A stretch of 64,000 bases of DNA from Janibacter anophelis NBRC 107843 (GTDB lineage Bacteria; Actinomycetota; Actinomycetes; Actinomycetales; Dermatophilaceae). The translations under genes were made by a program, and so were the position numbers. The stretch lies in assembly GCF_001570945.1 (NCBI RefSeq), contig NZ_BCSQ01000011.1, positions 1-64,000 on the forward strand. The letters are read 5' to 3'. The notes under the pieces are model-generated. The model saw only the letters and a program-made list of their open reading frames with translations. It had not been told where the DNA came from and did no database searches. Below, one piece after another: positions 1-7,949 of this stretch (its first letter is position 1; every line of letters begins with the position of its first letter).

Positions 1-859
1 AGACCTGCCGGGTCGAGGACATCGTCTGCGTCGCGGTACCCGTCTGGTCCCCGCTCCAGGCGATCTCCCACACGTACGACGCGGTCAACGTGTACGTCCC
101 CGGCTACTTCCACCCGTCCTCGAACCCGCAATGGGGCGTGTCCCAGCCATGGACGTCCGGGTCGTACACCGTCCCCGTCCCCTGGCACACCGTGGACTGC
201 CCATCACCGAGCGACCACTTCACCTGCGACACCTTCGCCGTCGCAGAGATCGTGTACGGGCCGGCAGTGGCCGACGCCGACTTCGACGGCAAGCCCTCGT
301 CACCGACCCACAACCACACCGGCACCCCCACCGTGCCCGTGCACCGGCCGGTCGCGGCCAGGCACGGTGAAGCCTCGATGTCCGGCTTCGTCAGCGTGAT
401 CTTGTCCACCGCCCGTTCCCGCACCTGCGTGACCGTCACCCGCGGCGCGACCGGACCACCCTCCGGTGCACCCGCAGCAGGAACTGACACGGTCGTCCCC
501 TGACAACCAGCCGTCGCCGAACCGCCGGCGAGACGAACCCCAGCGCAGGCCGTTGCACTCGCCCCGGCCTGCGCCGACTGCCCCGCCGTCAACGGCTCCG
601 AGGCCGACGCGCCAGAGCCAGCCTGCCGCGGAGGCGGCTGGGCCGGTGTCCGGGTCGGGGTCGACGTTGGGGTCGGAGGCGTCTTGCCGGGGCGAGGTGG
701 AGGCTCGGGGCTGGGGTTGTCCAGCGCTGTCACGTCCCACGCCGCGCCGTTGCGCTGTTTCTCGATCCCGGCCCCAGAAGGCTCGCCCGTCGCATCGGCT
801 GCCGGGGCCGCCACGAAGATGAGCATGAGGGAACCCGTGGTGGCGGCTATTCGTCGCAC
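1..859 (-). pseudogene. Secreted PKD-type protein, interrupted by an in-frame amber codon (partial at window edge)
   Basis: The GTG at 859 opens a signal peptide (VRRIAATTGSLMLIF..., cut after ADA), followed by a Pro/Thr/Ala-rich linker and a C-terminal domain with the WSLGDGQS core typical of PKD-like beta-sandwich proteins. The frame hits TAG at 104-106 right after GFEDGWK. Beyond it the same frame stays open to base 1 and reads PGTYTLTASYVWEI. The intact paralogue at 30681-31580 reads GYKEAGTYTITAELTYEV here, so the TAG stands where that gene has GAG. This shows an interrupted gene, not a natural end. It overlaps the upstream lipoprotein gene by 13 bp, as a two-gene unit. A sequencing error is the main alternative. 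Confidence 0.75.
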
Positions 860-1428
860 GGTGCTTCCTCCGCGCGATCGCCGTAGAGGTACTGGGACTC
901 GTCGAGCTGCCACGTCTTGCCGTCGTCAGGAGAGGTGAAGCTCAGAAGGTGAACGTTGTCGTGTGGGCCCTTCGGCAGGGGCTCGCTCGGATCCTCCTGT
1001 CGCACGGTCACGTCGACGCCGTCCTTGAAGTACCGGATCGTCGAGACACTGCACTGGTACATCGTCAGGTCCCACCCACCGGGGGCATCCGGGCGAGACT
1101 CCGCCGGGTGTGTCCCGGTGATCGTGACCTTCCCCTTCTCGACGACCCCCGCGTCGTTCTGGGCCTGAACTTCTTCGTTGTAGCCCTTGATGAAGCTGTC
1201 CGTGGCCCACTCGGTGTCCGTGGGCAAGGGCTTGCTGCCGTCATGTGCCTGGAACTTGGCGTCGACCTTCTTCGCCTCCGCGTACGCGTACTCGTCGTCG
1301 TACGTCGTGCTCGACGAGGCGCTCGTGGTGGTGTCGGTGCCTTCACTCTCGCCGCCGCAGCCGGCCAATACCATCAGCACAGCAGCGAGGCTCGCGGTCG
1401 CGACGGCGGGGCGGGTGTGCAGACGCAT
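847..1428 (-). CDS. Secreted lipoprotein, paralogue of the one at 30.06 kb
   Basis: The product has 193 residues. It starts MRLHTRPAVATASLAAVLMV and has a lipobox (LAGC) near residue 24, then an acidic Ser/Thr-rich tether and a globular part, so it is probably anchored to the outer face of the membrane. The ATG at 1428 follows GGGA; an earlier GTG/ATG would only lengthen the charged N-terminus. Its neighbour and general build (lipobox, Ser/Thr tether, about 200 residues, followed by an overlapping PKD-type gene) repeat the pair at 30061-31580. No known enzymatic domain is visible. A role beside type VII effectors is inferred from the second copy's context only. Confidence 0.75.
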   Translation of the reverse strand: MRLHTRPAVATASLAAVLMVLAGCGGESEGTDTTTSASSSTTYDDEYAYAEAKKVDAKFQAHDGSKPLPTDTEWATDSFIKGYNEEVQAQNDAGVVEKGKVTITGTHPAESRPDAPGGWDLTMYQCSVSTIRYFKDGVDVTVRQEDPSEPLPKGPHDNVHLLSFTSPDDGKTWQLDESQYLYGDRAEEAPCDE

Positions 1429-1531
1429 GAGTGTGTCCCTCTCGGTCAAAGCGATGGATCGGTCTTCCCCTGGACCAGTGCCAAACTCTCACGGGCAGGC
1501 GTGCCTCGCATCTTGACCCGCCCGGTGGTGG

Positions 1532-1555
1532 TTGTGGATGAGTACTCCCCACCAA
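1532..1555. promoter_or_regulatory. AGTACT-centred imperfect palindrome upstream of the lipoprotein gene
   Basis: AGTACT at 1541-1546 is flanked by TTGTGG and CCCACCAA, giving partial dyad symmetry. On the lipoprotein's strand it contains TGGGGAGTACT, an 11-base string found again in the 26-bp palindrome at 29714-29739 ahead of the other island's EspG-like gene. It lies about 105 bp upstream of the lipoprotein start. A shared operator is an inference; the 1429-1593 gap shows nothing else. Confidence 0.35.
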
Positions 1556-1593
1556 GGGTGTGACTGTCAATCGGCCAAGCACACCACCCACCC

Positions 1594-1842
1594 TCAACGT
1601 CCGTGAACGCGGGTGATGTGCTCCTTCAGCCCCAACACGGCGACGAAGCCGTGCTCGCATTCACGGCACCAATGCAGTTCGCGTGCGTTCTCCCAACGGT
1701 CGATCGTGGCTTCCCACCACCAGGCGCGGCTGCCCTCGAGGCCGTCGGCTGCCGGCAGCGTGCCCTTGCGTCGGTAGAGGGAGATCGCCGAGGAGCCCGT
1801 CGCGGACGACGACCTCGAGGTGCCGGCCGGCGGAGGTGTCAT
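1594..1842 (-). pseudogene. Truncated HTH plus C2H2 zinc-finger protein
   Basis: An 82-residue frame from ATG 1842 has only its last 62 residues matching the full-length paralogue at 26553-27014: SLYRRKGTLPAADG, a WWWEATIDRW helix and a finger C-x2-C-x12-H-x4-H ending ITRVHGR. The N-terminal half of the paralogue, which holds another HTH, is missing and replaced by unrelated sequence. The homology stops almost exactly where the LigD fragment on the other strand begins (about 1840), so this looks like a gene cut at a recombination junction. It could still be translated as a short protein. The SLYRRKG...WWW segment resembles AlpA/excisionase-type winged helices. Confidence 0.6.
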
Positions 1843-2109
1843 TTGGCTGCGCGCGACCACACGATCGCCGCCGCGTACTCCGTGCGGGGCAATGCAGCCG
1901 GCACCGTGTCGACGCCGATCACCTGGGACGAGGTCGAGGACGTCGAGCCGCGCGACTGCACCATCGCGACCGTGCCGGAGCGCTTCGAGCGGCTGGGCGA
2001 CCTGCACGCCGAGATCGACGACGTGGCCCACGACGTGACGCCGCTGCTCGAGTGGGCCGAGCGCGACGAGGCCGAGGGGGCCGAGCCGCCCGTGGACCCG
2101 GAGGGCTAG
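1840..2109 (+). pseudogene. C-terminal fragment of a LigD-type polymerase (primase-polymerase) domain
   Basis: About 88 residues (HTIAAAYSVRG, VSTPITWDEVEDVEP, FERLGDLHAEIDD, LLEWAERDE, then TAG) match the well-known C-terminal end of bacterial LigD polymerase-domain proteins of NHEJ repair. The rest of the roughly 300-residue domain, with its catalytic aspartates, is missing, and the sequence before 1840 in this frame is unrelated. No start codon or ribosome site fits. It is therefore a remnant truncated at the junction with the island to its left. Its stop codon overlaps the convergent tfoX-like gene's stop. Confidence 0.65.
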
Positions 2110-2432
2110 CGGCGCAGCGCGGCGTCGAGCCAGTGGTCCAACCCGGGCCGGTCCTCGACGGCATCCGGCGAGACGTCGAGCCAGCTGGGTCCCATGTCCT
2201 TGTCCCCCATGAGCGCGACTTGGGCGTACCAAGGTCCGGCGTCGCGGAGGAGCTCCTCGCTCTCGTCGGGGTCGACGCGCACGAGCAGCCCGCCGCCGTT
2301 GCGCACCCCCACGAGGATCTCGCCGCCGACGAGGAGGATGAGCGAGCCGAACATCCGTCGCTCGGTCCACTCGATGCCCCGGTCGGCGAGCGCGTCCCGG
2401 ACCCGGTCGGCCAGCACCTCGTCGATCGCCAT
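2106..2432 (-). CDS. TfoX N-terminal domain protein
   Basis: A 108-residue protein beginning MAIDEVLADRVRDAL has the TfoX/Sxy N-terminal pattern (RRMFGSLILLVGGEILVGV, then a DESEELLRDAG turn and WLDVSPD). In gammaproteobacteria TfoX regulates competence, but stand-alone actinobacterial members have no established role. The ATG at 2432 is the first good start. The same frame is open far upstream into the damaged NAD(P)-binding gene, which I read as read-through of that lesion and not a fusion. A palindromic repeat lies just upstream. Confidence 0.75.
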   Translation of the reverse strand: MAIDEVLADRVRDALADRGIEWTERRMFGSLILLVGGEILVGVRNGGGLLVRVDPDESEELLRDAGPWYAQVALMGDKDMGPSWLDVSPDAVEDRPGLDHWLDAALRR

Positions 2433-3181
2433 GGGACCAGCCTGCCAGTCCGCGCATCTGCCCGGGCGGCTGCGCGCTGACGGGTCAGGACGCGACCGGC
2501 GCGGGGTGGCCAGCGCGCTCGGGGTGCGGCAGCCGACGATCGCCGGAGCCTGCTGCACCAGGGTGTCGTCCTCGAGGGCGGCGACCATGAAGAGGGCGAA
2601 GTCGACCCGGCGGGTCAGGTTGCTCTCCAGCACCGGGTCACCGACGTGCTCGCTCCACCGCGGCAACCCCTGGCTCTCGCCCTCCTCGAGGTCACTGCCG
2701 CGCACGAGGGTCCACGCGCGGTCACTGGCGAAGATCCGCCGCGCCGCCTCGTACTGGTCCTCCATCTCGACGAGACGGGTGACCTTCATGAGTCGGCCGA
2801 AGGCCACCGCCGCCCGGATCCGCCACGAGTAGCGGTCCAGGCCGTCACGGGTGATGTGCCAGCCGCACGAGAAGACCAGCCGCGCCCCCGGCGCCGCGTG
2901 GTCGAGCACGGCCTGGCGGTCCCCGAGGAGTACTGCTGCACGCCCCACGGCGCGAGGACGGTGAGGACGCCGTCGCAGCCGGCGACCGCGCGACGGGCCA
3001 CCTCCCGGTCGTTGGTCGCACCGGGCACGATCGTCATGCGGTCGGCCAGGTCGTCGAGCTTGTGGACGCTCCGCTCGCGACAGACCCCGACGACCTCGTA
3101 CCCCCGCCGCAGTGACTCCTCGACCATGTACCGGCCGAGCTTGCCCGACGCCCCGATGATGCACACCCGCTGGATCGACAT
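2433..3181 (-). pseudogene. NAD(P)-binding (NmrA/SDR-like) protein, frameshifted
   Basis: From ATG 3181 (GGAGG five bases ahead) the product reads MSIQRVCIIGASGKLGRYM, a Rossmann GxSGxxG nucleotide site, and continues to LAPWGVQQYSSGT. The coherent sequence then moves to another frame (QAVLDHAAPGARLVFSCGW, up to VGCRTPSALA). One base missing near 2915 (GCCAGG where GCCCAGG would restore the frame) explains the switch. The second frame has no stop before the tfoX-like gene, so the 3' end is also abnormal. The divergent TetR gene and its operators suggest the intact gene was regulated by that repressor, perhaps as a flavin or NADPH oxidoreductase. Sequencing error is possible. Confidence 0.6.
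2452..2475. repeat. Dispersed palindrome (GCGCATCTGCCCGGG family)
   Basis: GCGCATCTGCCCGGG followed by cggcTGCGC is an imperfect palindrome. It shares the GCGCATCT-CCCGGG core with the repeats at 17469, 22131, 49088 and 57796. It lies between the tfoX-like start and the end of the frameshifted gene upstream. Confidence 0.55.
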
Positions 3182-3199
3182 GACCGCCTCCATTGCTGT

Positions 3200-3238
3200 C
3201 TTACGCTGTAAGTACGAGGCTAGGCTTACGGTGTAAGC
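3200..3238. promoter_or_regulatory. Paired TetR-type operator
   Basis: Two palindromes, CTTACgctGTAAG (3200-3212) and GCTTACggtGTAAGC (3224-3238), have centres 25 bp apart in the gap between the divergent NAD(P)-binding gene (start 3181) and the TetR gene (start 3267). The TTAC-N3-GTAA form suits a dimeric TetR-family repressor. Autoregulation and control of both promoters is inferred. Confidence 0.7.
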
Positions 3239-3266
3239 ACGTCAAGAGGCGAAGGGAGGCACTCCT

Positions 3267-3935
3267 GTGCCCCGCAAGCGCACCGCGTCCGCGCGGACCC
3301 CGTTGTCACGCGACCGCGTCGTCGACGCCGCGGTCGGGCTCGCCGATGCCGACGGGCTACCAGCGGTCTCGATGCGCGCGGTCGCCGCGCGCCTCGGCGT
3401 CGAGGCCATGTCCCTGTACAACCACGTCGCAGGGCGGGAGGGCCTGCTCGACGGCATGGTCGACCGGGTGTTCTCGGAGATCGAGCTCCCCGACCCGGCC
3501 ACGCCGTGGCGCGAGGCGATGCAGGCCCGGGCGCACTCGGCGCGAGCGGTGCTGCGCCGCCACCCGTGGGCGGTCACCCTCATGGACACCCGCAGCCACC
3601 CGGGCCGGGCGACCCTGCGACACCACGACGCGGTCCTGGGGTCATTGCGCTGCAACGGCTTTTCGGTCCGGATGGCCGCCCGGGCGATGTCGCTCATCGA
3701 CAGCTACGTCTACGGATTCGTACTGCAGGACATCGGACTGCCCTTCAGCGACGCAGACGAGCTGGAGGGCGTCGCCGCGGGCATGATGCAGGACATGGAC
3801 CTCGCCTCACTGCCGTACCTCGTCGAGGTCATGACCGAGCACGCCCTGCAGCCGGGATACGACTACGCCGCCGAGTTCGACCACGGCCTGGACCTGGTGC
3901 TGGGAGCCCTCTCCCCCGACGAGGTGACCTCGTGA
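3267..3935 (+). CDS. TetR/AcrR family transcriptional repressor
   Basis: A 222-residue protein has an N-terminal HTH at about residues 14-60 ([18 protein letters not shown]..., [17 protein letters not shown]) and a C-terminal ligand-binding half of the TetR_C type. The GTG start at 3267 follows GGGAGG. It is divergent from the frameshifted NAD(P)-binding gene with two TTAC-N3-GTAA palindromes between them, the usual layout of a repressor and its target. Its stop overlaps the start of the uracil-DNA glycosylase gene (GTGA), so the two are probably co-transcribed. The inducer is unknown. Confidence 0.9.
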   Translation: MPRKRTASARTPLSRDRVVDAAVGLADADGLPAVSMRAVAARLGVEAMSLYNHVAGREGLLDGMVDRVFSEIELPDPATPWREAMQARAHSARAVLRRHPWAVTLMDTRSHPGRATLRHHDAVLGSLRCNGFSVRMAARAMSLIDSYVYGFVLQDIGLPFSDADELEGVAAGMMQDMDLASLPYLVEVMTEHALQPGYDYAAEFDHGLDLVLGALSPDEVTS

Positions 3936-4756
3936 GCGAGCTGCTGCCGCACCCGGTGACGGGCGCCCCCTTCGCCTCGCCGGTCGTGCCCGGCACCGGG
4001 TGGCCCGATGACCTCGCGACCACCGAGACGCCCGTCGCCCGCACGCCCGCGCAGGTGCCGCGGCTGGCGGCCGGCGCCGTCGGGCAGGACGAGCTCGACG
4101 CCCGCATCTCCGTCTGCCGCGCCTGCCCGCGCCTCGTCGCGTGGCGCGAGGAGGTCGCGGTGACCAAGCGCGCCGCCTTCGCCGACCAGCCGTACTGGGG
4201 TCGGCCGGTGCCCACGCTCGGACCGCCCGACGCCCCGGTGCTCGTCGTGGGCCTGGCACCGGCCGCCCACGGCGCCAACCGGACCGGACGCAACTTCACC
4301 GGCGACCGCTCCGGTGACTGGCTCTACGCGGCGCTGCACCGAGCCGGCTACGCCACGCAGCCGCAGTCGTGGGCCGCCGGCGACGGGCTCGAGCTGCGGG
4401 GCGTGCGCATCGTCGCCCCCGTGCGGTGCGCACCGCCGCAGAACAAGCCGACGACCGACGAGAGGCGTTGCTGCGCACCGTGGCTCGATGCCGACCTGGC
4501 GAGGAGTGCTCCCTTCGTCCGGTCGATCATGTGCCTGGGCTCGATCGGGTGGGACGCGACGATCGCCGGGGTCCGGCACGCGGGGTGGGAGGTGCCGCGC
4601 CCCAAACCGAAGTTCGGGCACGCGGCCCGGGCCACCCTGCGCACCCCGGACGGCCGCGAGGTCGCACTCGTCGGTTGCTACCACGTCAGCCAGCAGAACA
4701 CCTTCACCGGCAAGCTGACCGAGGAGATGCTCGACGCGGTCATCGCCTCCCTGTGA
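3932..4756 (+). CDS. Uracil-DNA glycosylase, family 5 (UdgB-like)
   Basis: The 274-residue product removes deaminated bases from DNA. Diagnostic parts are the CRACPRL cysteine cluster near residue 63 (part of the 4Fe-4S site), motif 1 [26 protein letters not shown] with further cysteines, and the C-terminal [15 protein letters not shown]. Family 5 lacks the usual catalytic Asp in motif 1, as seen here (Ala). GTG 3932 is chosen because it overlaps the TetR stop and gives the usual length. Broad-specificity activity on uracil, hypoxanthine and xanthine is known for characterised family members. Confidence 0.9.
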   Translation: MSELLPHPVTGAPFASPVVPGTGWPDDLATTETPVARTPAQVPRLAAGAVGQDELDARISVCRACPRLVAWREEVAVTKRAAFADQPYWGRPVPTLGPPDAPVLVVGLAPAAHGANRTGRNFTGDRSGDWLYAALHRAGYATQPQSWAAGDGLELRGVRIVAPVRCAPPQNKPTTDERRCCAPWLDADLARSAPFVRSIMCLGSIGWDATIAGVRHAGWEVPRPKPKFGHAARATLRTPDGREVALVGCYHVSQQNTFTGKLTEEMLDAVIASL

Positions 4757-4795
4757 CCCTGCCGCAGGGGTGGCCGACCTCCTATGGTGAGGACC

Positions 4796-5785
4796 ATGAC
4801 CACCACGACAGCGCTCGTCGTCACCCGCACCGGAGGGCCCGAGGTCCTCGCCCTCGAGGAGCGGGAGGTCCCGCCGCCGGGACCGGGTGAGGCGCTCGTC
4901 GAGGTCGCCGCGGGTGGGGTCAACTTCATCGACGCCTACAAGCGCGAGGGCATCTACGCCATGGACCCGCCGTACGTGCAGGGCTTCGAGGCGGCAGGGA
5001 CGGTGCGCGAGGTCGGCGAGGGCGCTGCGGTGTCCGTGGGCGACCGGGTCGCATGGTCGATGGTCGACGGACTGCACGCCGGACTGGTCCTCGCCGACTC
5101 CACGCGACTGCTGCCCGTGCCGGACGAGGTCGACCTCGAGACCGCCTGCGCGGCAACCCTGCAGGGCATGACCGCGCAGTTCCTCGTCACCGACTGCTAC
5201 CGCGTCGAGGAGGGCACCGTCGCCCTCGTCCACGCCGCCGCCGGTGGGGTCGGGCAGCTGCTGACGCAGATGATCACCAGCCGCGGCGGCACGGTCATCG
5301 CGACCGCCGGGTCTGAGGGCAAGCTCGAGATCGCTCGCTCGCGTGGAGCCGCCGAGCTCATCGACTACTCGCAGAGCGAGGACCTCGCCGCCGACATCCG
5401 CGCCGCAGCCGACCGGCTCGGTGCCCACGAGGGTGTCGACGTGGTCTACGACGGGGTCGGCAAGTCGACCTTCGACGCCTCGCTCTCGTCGTTGCGACGC
5501 CGGGGCATGCTCGTGCTCTTCGGCGGCGCGTCCGGCCAGGTGCCCCCCTTCGACCTGCAGCGACTCAACGCCGGCGGATCGCTCTTCGTCACCCGGCCCA
5601 GCCTCGCCCACTACATCGTCGAGACCGAGGAGCTGCAGGCCCGGGGTCGTGAGGTCTTCGGGGACATCGCGGCCGGACGGCTCGACATCGCGATCGGCGG
5701 GCGCTACTCCTTCGCGGACGCGGCGCAGGCCTACCGGGCACTCGAGGGGCGCGCGACGACGGGCAAGCTGATCCTCATCCCCTGA
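4796..5785 (+). CDS. Quinone oxidoreductase-like zinc-independent alcohol dehydrogenase
   Basis: This 329-residue medium-chain dehydrogenase/reductase starts MTTTTALVVTRTGGPEVLAL after GTGAGG. The N-terminal GroES-like fold includes VNFIDAYKREGIY, and the Rossmann part has VHAAAGGVGQLLTQM (about residues 144-158), the NADPH-binding AAGGVG. No structural zinc cysteines are seen, as in the Qor (quinone oxidoreductase) subfamily, which reduces quinones with NADPH. It ends GRATTGKLILIP, standard for the family. It is a single gene downstream of the glycosylase with a short gap. Confidence 0.88.
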   Translation: MTTTTALVVTRTGGPEVLALEEREVPPPGPGEALVEVAAGGVNFIDAYKREGIYAMDPPYVQGFEAAGTVREVGEGAAVSVGDRVAWSMVDGLHAGLVLADSTRLLPVPDEVDLETACAATLQGMTAQFLVTDCYRVEEGTVALVHAAAGGVGQLLTQMITSRGGTVIATAGSEGKLEIARSRGAAELIDYSQSEDLAADIRAAADRLGAHEGVDVVYDGVGKSTFDASLSSLRRRGMLVLFGGASGQVPPFDLQRLNAGGSLFVTRPSLAHYIVETEELQARGREVFGDIAAGRLDIAIGGRYSFADAAQAYRALEGRATTGKLILIP

Positions 5786-5790
5786 CGGCG

Positions 5791-5880
5791 TGTCGTGCTG
5801 CAGTTGATGTCGCCGAGCGCGGTGGCGTCGCCATCTGCCGGGGTGCGCTCGGACGCACTGACGCGAACTGCAGTACGACA
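5791..5880. repeat. Hairpin-ended repeat (TGTCGTACTGCAGTT family), copy 1
   Basis: The left arm TGTCGTGCTGCAGTT (5791-5805) is inverted at 5866-5880 as AACTGCAGTACGACA with one mismatch, enclosing 60 bp. The same arms recur at 6776-6860, so the two elements bracket the DUF559 gene. It fills most of the 143-bp gap before that gene. Confidence 0.7.
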
Positions 5881-5928
5881 GACCCCTGTGGACAACTTTG
5901 ACGGACGGATCGACGGACGCGCCACGCT

Positions 5929-6807
5929 GTGGTGATGTGCATCGTCCCCCTCATCGTGGCCCAGCACGGCGGCGCGGCCACCCGCGCCCAGGTGCTCGAG
6001 GTGACGACAGCGGCGACGCTCGCGAGCGCGCTGCGGTCCGGGGCCGTCGCCCGACACCGGCGCGGGGTCTACGGCCTGCCGGAGGACGGTGCACGATCCA
6101 CGGCCGCACGACTCGGGGTCCACCTGAGCCACCGGACCGCGGCACTGCAGCACGGGTGGGGCGTACTCCACTCGCCGGACCAACCAGAGGCCATCTCCTC
6201 ACGCACCCGCCACATCCCGCAGCCGGCCGAGCTCGACCTGCGGTTCCGCACCGTCACCGCGGACGAGCTGGGCCTGCGCACGACCCGGCCGCTGCGTACC
6301 GTCATCGACTGTGCGCGCGACCTGCCTCTGCCCGAAGCCCTCGCCGTGGCCGACTCGGCCCTGCGGTCGGGCCTGGTGACCGTTGACGAACTCCTCCGGA
6401 CGGCACTGCCCCGTACCGGGCGGTCGGCAGCGCGGCGGGTGCTGGACCTGGCCTCGGCAGAGTCCGCCAACCCCTTCGAGTCGGGGCTGCGCGCCCTGGC
6501 CATCGAAGCCACGGACGTCGGGTGGGTGGCCCAGCAGACGATCACGGTCCGGGACGGCACGGTGCTGCACGCCGACGTCGGGTGCGCCGGGGTGCGCGTG
6601 GCACTCGAGGCCGACAGCCACGAGTTCCACAGGACCCGCAAGGACGTGCGCGAGGACTGCTGGCGACTGAACGAGATGACGATCGCCGGGTGGGTCGTGC
6701 TCCGCTTCGCGTGGGAGCACGTGATGTTCAACCCCGACTGGGTCCGGGAGGTCATCGCCTGGGTGGTGCGGCAGCGCGTGTCGTACTGCAGTTCACTCAG
6801 CGCGTGA
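5929..6807 (+). CDS. AbiEi-type HTH plus DUF559 (PD-(D/E)XK nuclease-like) protein
   Basis: In this 292-residue protein, residues 10-60 form an AbiEi antitoxin-like winged helix (HGGAATRAQVLEVT... RRGVYGLP). The C-terminal 110 residues are a DUF559/Vsr-like fold (NPFESGLRALA, DVGCAGVRVALEADS, KDVREDCWRLNEM, WVVLRFAWEHVM) with the D-ExD-type acidic positions. Such proteins are common in actinobacteria without a proven role. GTG 5929, GTG 5932 and ATG 5935 are equivalent start choices and no ribosome site is clear. The last codons (RVSYCSSLSA) lie inside the repeat at 6776. A role in defence or as a mobile cassette is inference. Confidence 0.8.
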   Translation: MVMCIVPLIVAQHGGAATRAQVLEVTTAATLASALRSGAVARHRRGVYGLPEDGARSTAARLGVHLSHRTAALQHGWGVLHSPDQPEAISSRTRHIPQPAELDLRFRTVTADELGLRTTRPLRTVIDCARDLPLPEALAVADSALRSGLVTVDELLRTALPRTGRSAARRVLDLASAESANPFESGLRALAIEATDVGWVAQQTITVRDGTVLHADVGCAGVRVALEADSHEFHRTRKDVREDCWRLNEMTIAGWVVLRFAWEHVMFNPDWVREVIAWVVRQRVSYCSSLSA

Positions 6808-6860
6808 CGAGGACTCGGGCCGCGAAGTGGCTCGAGGGGACGAACTGCAGTACGACACGC
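6776..6860. repeat. Hairpin-ended repeat (TGTCGTACTGCAGTT family), copy 2
   Basis: A perfect 19-bp inverted repeat: GCGTGTCGTACTGCAGTTC (6776-6794) and its complement (6842-6860), enclosing 47 bp. The left arm encodes the C-terminus of the DUF559 protein. The arms match copy 1 at 5791-5880. Confidence 0.75.
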
Positions 6861-6910
6861 GGTGGCCCGAGGCCGTGGCTCAGGCGCGGGGGGTCAGGGG
6901 CGGCCGGGCG

Positions 6911-7246
6911 TCACCAGAGGAAGGCGATGGCCGCGTTGACGACCGCGAGGCCGGCGGCGGCCCAGGCGAGGGTCGTGCCGTTTTCCCCACGCTTGGCCTT
7001 GGCGTTGCCGATCTCGGCGCAGGCGAGGACGGCGATCATCACGACGAGCTTGGTGCCGATCTTGGCGTGGTTGACCGGGTCGTCACCCGCCTCGGCGATG
7101 CCCGTGAGCCCCAGGCCCAGCAGCAGCTGGATGCGCGCGCCCCACACCTGGACCAGGTGCCCGCGGCCGGCGATGACGGGACCGACGACGATCGCCAGCA
7201 TCGCGATCATGTGCAGGATGTAGAGGACGAGGCGCAGGGCTTCCAT
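6911..7246 (-). CDS. Small conserved integral membrane protein
   Basis: A 111-residue protein with about four hydrophobic segments: LVLYILHMIAMLAIVVGPVI near the start, then IQLLLGLGLTGIA, LVVMIAVLACAEI and AWAAAGLAVVNAAIAFLW at the end. The loop DDPVNHAKIGTKL resembles small actinobacterial membrane proteins of unknown function that are distantly haem/copper-protein-like. ATG 7246 precedes the first helix directly. It lies downstream of, and co-directional with, the Nudix and glycosyltransferase genes, 34 bp after the Nudix gene. No function can be assigned. Confidence 0.75.
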   Translation of the reverse strand: MEALRLVLYILHMIAMLAIVVGPVIAGRGHLVQVWGARIQLLLGLGLTGIAEAGDDPVNHAKIGTKLVVMIAVLACAEIGNAKAKRGENGTTLAWAAAGLAVVNAAIAFLW

Positions 7247-7280
7247 GCCGCCCAGCGTAGGCGACCGCGACGGGCGTCTC

Positions 7281-7949
7281 CTACACCGGGTAGGACTCGC
7301 CGCCGGGCACGTGGGGCCAGGCCAGTCGGACCATGTCGACGATCGGCAGGCGACCCACCTCGGCGAGCGGGACCCACGCCGCTGCGGCGGTCGAGCCATC
7401 GATCTCGACGACCCGCGCGGGGGTCGGATCGGGGCAGGTGGCGAGGTGGATCAGCCGCACGGCGTGGAAGTCCTCGTGCCGCTGCCCCGCCGACACGTCG
7501 CCGATCCAGTGCGCGGCCTGGACCTGGACGAGGGCGTCGACGAGCACGTCCTGGCCGGCCTCCTCCTGCACCTCGCGCACCACCCCGTGGAGCGGGGTCT
7601 CGCCGGGGTCGACTCCGCCACCGGGCAGGCTCCATCGGCCGCCGGCGCCACCGACCCAGGGCGCGAGCTGCGACATGAGCAGCCGCCCCTCGTCGACGAC
7701 GACCGCATAGGCCGCCAGCCGCTGCAGCCTGCGCGCGCCCGACGGTCCGGTGGGGACCTCGGCGGGCGCCGCCGGCTCGACCGGGCGCACCGCGTAGCGC
7801 ACCTCGACCAGGCCGTCGACGAGCCCACTGCCCACCGGGTCACCGGCCCATCCCCGCTCGGCCAGCACGTCCACGGGGTCGTGCCCGTGCGGCAGGGGCC
7901 ACCGACCGACCACGGTCCCGTCGTGCACCCCCACGACCACGACCGTCAT
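7281..7949 (-). CDS. Nudix hydrolase
   Basis: The 222-residue product has a clear Nudix box at roughly residues 125-147 (GGGVDPGE, then REVQEEAG), which coordinates Mg2+ for hydrolysis of nucleoside diphosphate-linked substrates. About 70 residues of unassigned sequence precede the Nudix fold. The ATG at 7949 overlaps the glycosyltransferase stop (ATGA), so it is translated from the same message. The substrate cannot be read from sequence. Linkage to a GT4 enzyme would suit NDP-sugar turnover, but that is inference. Confidence 0.88.
   Translation of the reverse strand: MTVVVVGVHDGTVVGRWPLPHGHDPVDVLAERGWAGDPVGSGLVDGLVEVRYAVRPVEPAAPAEVPTGPSGARRLQRLAAYAVVVDEGRLLMSQLAPWVGGAGGRWSLPGGGVDPGETPLHGVVREVQEEAGQDVLVDALVQVQAAHWIGDVSAGQRHEDFHAVRLIHLATCPDPTPARVVEIDGSTAAAAWVPLAEVGRLPIVDMVRLAWPHVPGGESYPV

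Noticed and set aside
2106-3164. Fusion of the NAD(P)-binding protein with the TfoX-like domain
   Set aside because: The link between them reads like untranslated DNA (TPRRSRPDPSARSRPG) and the first part is frameshifted; two separate genes are more likely.
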